Shown: positions 45,547 to 48,342 of the stretch, piece after piece
Layout of the letters: each line of letters starts with the position of its first letter
Numbering within the stretch: the first letter of the stretch is position 1
NCBI GenBank assembly: GCA_002718035.1
Contig: PBCX01000003.1
Span: 24,753 to 73,094 of the forward strand
Direction of reading: 5' to 3'
Length of the DNA: 48,342 bases
Source of the DNA: Flavobacteriales bacterium
GTDB taxonomy: Bacteria > Bacteroidota > Bacteroidia > Flavobacteriales > TMED113
The notes under the pieces: generated by a model
Told to the model about the DNA's origin: nothing
The model's database searches: none
The model's input: only the letters and a program-made list of their open reading frames with translations
Translations under genes and position numbers: made by a program

Positions 45547-45884
45547 TTAATTCTTGCACTTTTTCCAAATCTCTCTCTCATATAGAAAATTCTAGCTCGT
45601 CTTACTTTTCCTTCTTTTTCTATACTTATTTTTTCAATAATGGGGGAGTTAGTTGGGAAAATTCTTTCAACACCAATCCCATTTGAAACTTTTCTAATTG
45701 TAAAAGTTTCAGTGTTTTTTTCGCCTCTTCTTTGTAAAACTACACCCTTAAAAAACTGGGTTCTTTCTTTTTTTCCTTCTTTAACTTTATAATATACGGT
45801 TATTTCATCTCCTGCCTTAAAAGATGGGTGTTGCTTAATTTCTGTTAATTCGGCGTTAATTTCTTGTAGAATATCCATTGTCAT
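45531..45884 (-). CDS. rplS: 50S ribosomal protein L19
   Basis: L19 sits at the subunit interface of the ribosome. The 117 residues show F-K-A-G-D-E-I-T-V-Y-Y-K-V-K-E-G, F-K-G-V-V-L-Q-R-R-G, then T-F-T-I-R-K-V-S-N-G-I-G-V-E-R-I-F-P near 59-76 and a basic C-terminal tail ending I-K-Q-K-K-R. It follows trmD after 48 bases, the usual order in bacteria. rpsP and rimM, which normally precede trmD, are absent here. Confidence 0.96.
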   Translation of the reverse strand: MTMDILQEINAELTEIKQHPSFKAGDEITVYYKVKEGKKERTQFFKGVVLQRRGEKNTETFTIRKVSNGIGVERIFPTNSPIIEKISIEKEGKVRRARIFYMRERFGKSARIKQKKR

Positions 45885-45932
45885 TAGTGTTGTGTGGGCA
45901 AAACTACAAATAAGTTTTATAAAATAAAATTG

Positions 45933-46610
45933 CTACTTAATATTTTTGTGTTTTTTTCTTTTTTCTGTTAAGTATAATGATTTCTCTTCTCTCCATTTAT
46001 TTATTTCTTTTTCATTACCTGATAATAGTACTCCAGGCACCAAATTCCCCTCCCAATTAGAGGGTCTAGTGTAAACAGGTGGGGCTAGTAAATTATCTTG
46101 GAATGAATCAAGTAAAGCAGAAGTTTCGTCATTCATTACTCCCGGAATCAGCCTTATGATAGTATCGCATAATATTGCAGCAGGTAGCTCACCACCTGAG
46201 ACAACGTATTCTCCGATTGAAACTTCTAAATCAACAAATAAATCTCGTATTCGTTGATCAATACCTTTGTATCTTCCGCAAATAACAATAATATTTTCAA
46301 GTTGTGATAGATTATTTGAAAGCTTTTGATTTAATTCCTGTCCATCTGGGGTCATATATATAATCTTATTGTATTTTCTTTCTTTTTTCAAACTCCTTAG
46401 ACATTTAGCCAGTGGCTCTGGCTTCAAAACCATACCTGCGCCTCCTCCATAGCAATAGTCATCAATTTTTTTTTGTTTACTGTCAGAGTAATCCCTTAAG
46501 TCATGAATTTTAATTTTAACAATACCTGATTTAATACCTCTCTGTAAAATTGAAGTTTCAAAAATGCTATTAAAAATTGAAGGTAATGGTGTTAGTATGT
46601 CTATTCTCAT
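45933..46610 (-). CDS. trmD: tRNA (guanine-37-N1)-methyltransferase
   Basis: TrmD methylates G37 next to the anticodon with S-adenosylmethionine, guarding against frameshifting. The protein has 225 residues from ATG 46610 and begins M-R-I-D-I-L-T. Trefoil-knot motifs Y-G-G-G-A-G-M, I-I-V-C-G-R-Y-K-G-I-D-Q-R, and S-I-G-E-Y-V-V-S-G-G-E-L-P-A are present. A TTG 18 bases further upstream is rejected as start, because it is part of the TAAATTTG promoter box. It is immediately upstream of rplS, and a decayed CAP-domain gene replaces the usual rpsP-rimM neighbours. Confidence 0.95.
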   Translation of the reverse strand: MRIDILTPLPSIFNSIFETSILQRGIKSGIVKIKIHDLRDYSDSKQKKIDDYCYGGGAGMVLKPEPLAKCLRSLKKERKYNKIIYMTPDGQELNQKLSNNLSQLENIIVICGRYKGIDQRIRDLFVDLEVSIGEYVVSGGELPAAILCDTIIRLIPGVMNDETSALLDSFQDNLLAPPVYTRPSNWEGNLVPGVLLSGNEKEINKWREEKSLYLTEKRKKHKNIK

Positions 46611-46625
46611 TATTTTATTTTTTTT

Positions 46626-46633
46626 CAAATTTA
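46626..46633 (-). promoter_or_regulatory. trmD promoter -7 box
   Basis: TAAATTTG on the minus strand matches TAnnTTTG; it ends 15 bases before the trmD ATG. The nearest upstream TTTG is spaced about 27 bases away, longer than usual. Confidence 0.42.
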
Positions 46634-46826
46634 AAAAAATGTTTTTTATTGAATTTAAATCAAAAAAAACACTGTTGACAAAATGTCAGTTAACAAATGT
46701 AATTATATGATTTCCAGGTTTTTAAATAAATATATATAAATTATTTATTTAAATACATTTTGTTTATTTAGTTTACTATTAAAATTAAATTTTTTTTTAG
46801 TTTTATGTGATTTTCAAAACTTAAAT

Positions 46827-47425
46827 ATGAAGGTTTTTTCTTTTTTTTCTATTTTGTATTTGGAAATATTTTCTCACAAAATTATAATTCATATGAATTT
46901 TTTTTTCTAAGAATGAATTAAAAATAGCAAACACTGTAAAAAATAATACTTATTTAAAAAAAGTAGAAAAAGAAGTTTATTATTATTTTAATCTAGCGAG
47001 ACCCAATCCAAAATTATTTTCAGAAATATTTTTAGAAAATAATAAGGAAAGTATCAACTGTTTATACAACTATAAATCATTATATAAAAAGTTAATTAAT
47101 ATACAGCCCGTGTAACCTTTATAATTTGATAAAGAATTTTATTTACATGCTAAATGTCATGGAACTGAGTCTAGTAAAAAAATTACATAGGACATAACAG
47201 AACCAACGGAAGAGGGTGTGAAACGATAAAATCTAGCTTTTCGTGGGCTGAATGTTGTTATTATGGTAATAATGATCCTTTATTAATTGTTATAGATTTA
47301 TTAATTGATTGCAATTATCTTGGTTTAGATCATAGAAAAATAATGCTATCTAATGATTTAAATATATGGGTGTATATATTTATTCTAATAAATCTTTTAA
47401 ACTTAACGCAGTTTTAGTTTTAGAG
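46827..47425 (+). pseudogene. Decayed CAP (SCP/PR1)-domain secreted protein gene
   Basis: Joined across frames, this stretch follows a Bacteroidota CAP-domain protein. It starts with ATG 46827 and a Phe-rich signal, then S-Q-N-Y-N-S-Y-E (frame shifted), then E-V-Y-Y-Y-F-N-L-A-R-P-N-P-K-L-F from 46909. That frame is broken by stops at 47113 and 47122, continues F-D-K-E-F-Y-L-H-A-K-C-H, then shifts to G-H-N-R-T-N-G-R-G-C-E-T and A-E-C-C-Y-Y-G (47190 on). It proceeds to D-H-R-K-I-M-L-S (47331) and, after another shift, G-V-Y-I-Y-S-N-K-S-F-K-L-N. At least four frameshifts and two stops make it nonfunctional. The 200 bases before it (46629-46826) are A/T-rich and hold nothing else I can identify. 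Confidence 0.82.
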
Positions 47426-48342
47426 GTGAATGACTTCATCATATGCATCTGCTACAGCCTCCATTACCGCTTCACTCATTGTTGGATGTGGATGAATTGC
47501 TTTTAACATCTCATTAGCTGTGGTTTCTAATTTTCTTGCAACAATTAATTCAGCAATCATTTCAGTAACATTATAGCCAATCATATGACAACCTAACAAT
47601 TCACCATATTTAGCATCAAAAATTATCTTGACAAATCCATTTTTATGCCCAGCAGCAGAGGCTTTTCCTGATGCTGAAAATGGAAATTTCCCAATTTTCA
47701 ATTCATATCCAGCTTCTTTAGCTTTTTCTTCTGTATATCCAACAGAGGCTATTTCTGGGGAGCAATATGTGCAATTAGGAATATTATTATAGTCAATTGG
47801 TTCTGGGTTGTGACCAGCAATTTTCTCAACACATAAAATTCCTTCCGCAGAGGCAACATGAGCCAAGGCTTGGTTTGGTAAAATATCTCCAATAGCATAA
47901 TAACCTTCTATATTAGTTTTGTAAAAACTGTCTACCAAAACTTTTCCTTTTTCAGTTTTAATACCTACATCCTCTAGCCCTATTCCATCAGTATTTGGTT
48001 CAATACCAACTGCAGATAAAACGATATCTGCTTGAATATTTTCTATTCCTTTTTTATTTTTTATAATTACATTACAAATTTCGCCTTCAATTTCAACTTT
48101 TTCAACATTTGAACCTGTTAGAACATTGATGCCATATTTTTTGAACGATCTTCTTAATTCTTTAGAAATATCAACATCTTCAAGTGGAACAATATTTTCC
48201 ATGTACTCTATAACTGTTACATCAACTCCCATCGATTTATAAAAATATGCAAATTCAACGCCAATTGCTCCAGATCCAACAATAACCATTTTTTTTGGCA
48301 TTTTATTTAATGTCATTGCTTCTCTGTAACCAATTATTTTAA
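47420..48342 (-). CDS. lpdA: Dihydrolipoyl dehydrogenase, C-terminal two-thirds (5' end outside window)
   Basis: The frame is open through the window edge; the visible 307 residues run from K-I-I-G-Y-R-E-A to the C-terminus. They contain the NAD loop V-I-V-G-S-G-A-I-G-V-E-F, the FAD-binding Y-A-I-G-D-I (Asp of the second FAD site), and the dimer-interface catalytic H-P-H-P-T-M-S-E near the C-terminus. The FAD/disulfide N-terminal third lies outside. As E3 it re-oxidises lipoyl groups for 2-oxoacid dehydrogenases (the E1 fusion here) and for the glycine cleavage system (gcvT here). The apparent internal Met is not the start. Confidence 0.95.
   Translation of the reverse strand, partial: KIIGYREAMTLNKMPKKMVIVGSGAIGVEFAYFYKSMGVDVTVIEYMENIVPLEDVDISKELRRSFKKYGINVLTGSNVEKVEIEGEICNVIIKNKKGIENIQADIVLSAVGIEPNTDGIGLEDVGIKTEKGKVLVDSFYKTNIEGYYAIGDILPNQALAHVASAEGILCVEKIAGHNPEPIDYNNIPNCTYCSPEIASVGYTEEKAKEAGYELKIGKFPFSASGKASAAGHKNGFVKIIFDAKYGELLGCHMIGYNVTEMIAELIVARKLETTANEMLKAIHPHPTMSEAVMEAVADAYDEVIHL

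Noticed and set aside
46674-46700. TGACAAAATGTCA palindrome with a TTGACA-like element upstream of the CAP ruin
   Set aside because: The palindrome is only five base pairs per arm, there is no neighbouring regulator gene, and sigma-70-type TTGACA is not the Bacteroidota consensus.
1-48342. CRISPR arrays, tRNA or rRNA genes, insertion sequences, prophage or defence genes
   Set aside because: I looked for repeat-spacer patterns, cloverleaf ends with CCA, transposase motifs and phage genes and found none.

Overview
This is a strongly AT-rich, tightly packed chromosomal segment of a marine Bacteroidota bacterium, most probably an uncultivated, proteorhodopsin-bearing Flavobacteriales. The placement rests on several lines: a T9SS/gliding-type C-terminal sorting domain, bacillithiol BshA, the long (485-residue) GAPDH, an E1 alpha/beta fusion, the ddl-PASTA-rluD and sucD-fabG-VWA-prohibitin gene orders, almost no Shine-Dalgarno sequences, and repeated TAnnTTTG promoter boxes. 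Translation starts are often TTG or GTG, and neighbouring genes commonly overlap, including at their 3' ends.

Layout. 1-3061: end of rdgB, ddl, a PASTA protein and an RluD-type pseudouridine synthase. 3329-6043: an EEP-fold lipoprotein, then on the minus strand a light cassette of proteorhodopsin -> blh (retinal-forming dioxygenase) -> a tiny DUF2256 zinc-ribbon gene. A strong hairpin terminator sits between the opsin and blh. 6162-12222: mnmE, then sucD-fabG-VWA-like membrane protein-prohibitin. 12219-16942 (minus): comA, rhodanese, a DUF368 lipid-carrier translocase broken by a frameshift at an A10 run, aroE, uvrB. 17047-21020: glmM, a cysteine desulfurase, and long GAPDH on the opposite strand. 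21103-25835: dapF, a seven-heme TPR lipoprotein, mltG, an Smr protein, then the RNase P RNA gene and its terminator. 25834-34507: trxB; then gcvT, comB, an exonuclease, a thioesterase, a GH3/serine-hydrolase fusion, a MORN-variant repeat protein and bshA. 34510-39022: a 2OG-Fe(II) oxygenase, a lipid kinase, the E1 fusion and an EF-hand-like membrane protein. 39214-43126: ftcD, a T9SS-sorted protein and hutI (histidine catabolism). 43182-46610: aroC, a glutamate/dicarboxylate symporter, rplS, trmD. 46629-47425: a decayed CAP-domain gene. 47420-48342: dihydrolipoyl dehydrogenase, cut by the window edge.

Functional picture. The genes suggest an aerobic heterotroph with light-driven proton pumping, branched-chain 2-oxoacid, succinate and histidine catabolism, and a normal cell-wall supply chain (ddl, dapF, mltG, glmM, DUF368, GH3 enzyme). 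Both ComA and ComB are present, so the cell can probably make sulfolactate.

The least ordinary items are the blh-DUF2256 translational coupling, the opsin/blh attenuator-like terminator, the DUF368 homopolymer frameshift, an EEP enzyme that appears to have lost its catalytic Asp by a three-base deletion, the CAP pseudogene, and an RNase P RNA whose P1 helix contains the upstream gene's stop codon. I see no CRISPR array, tRNA, rRNA, insertion sequence, phage or defence island.
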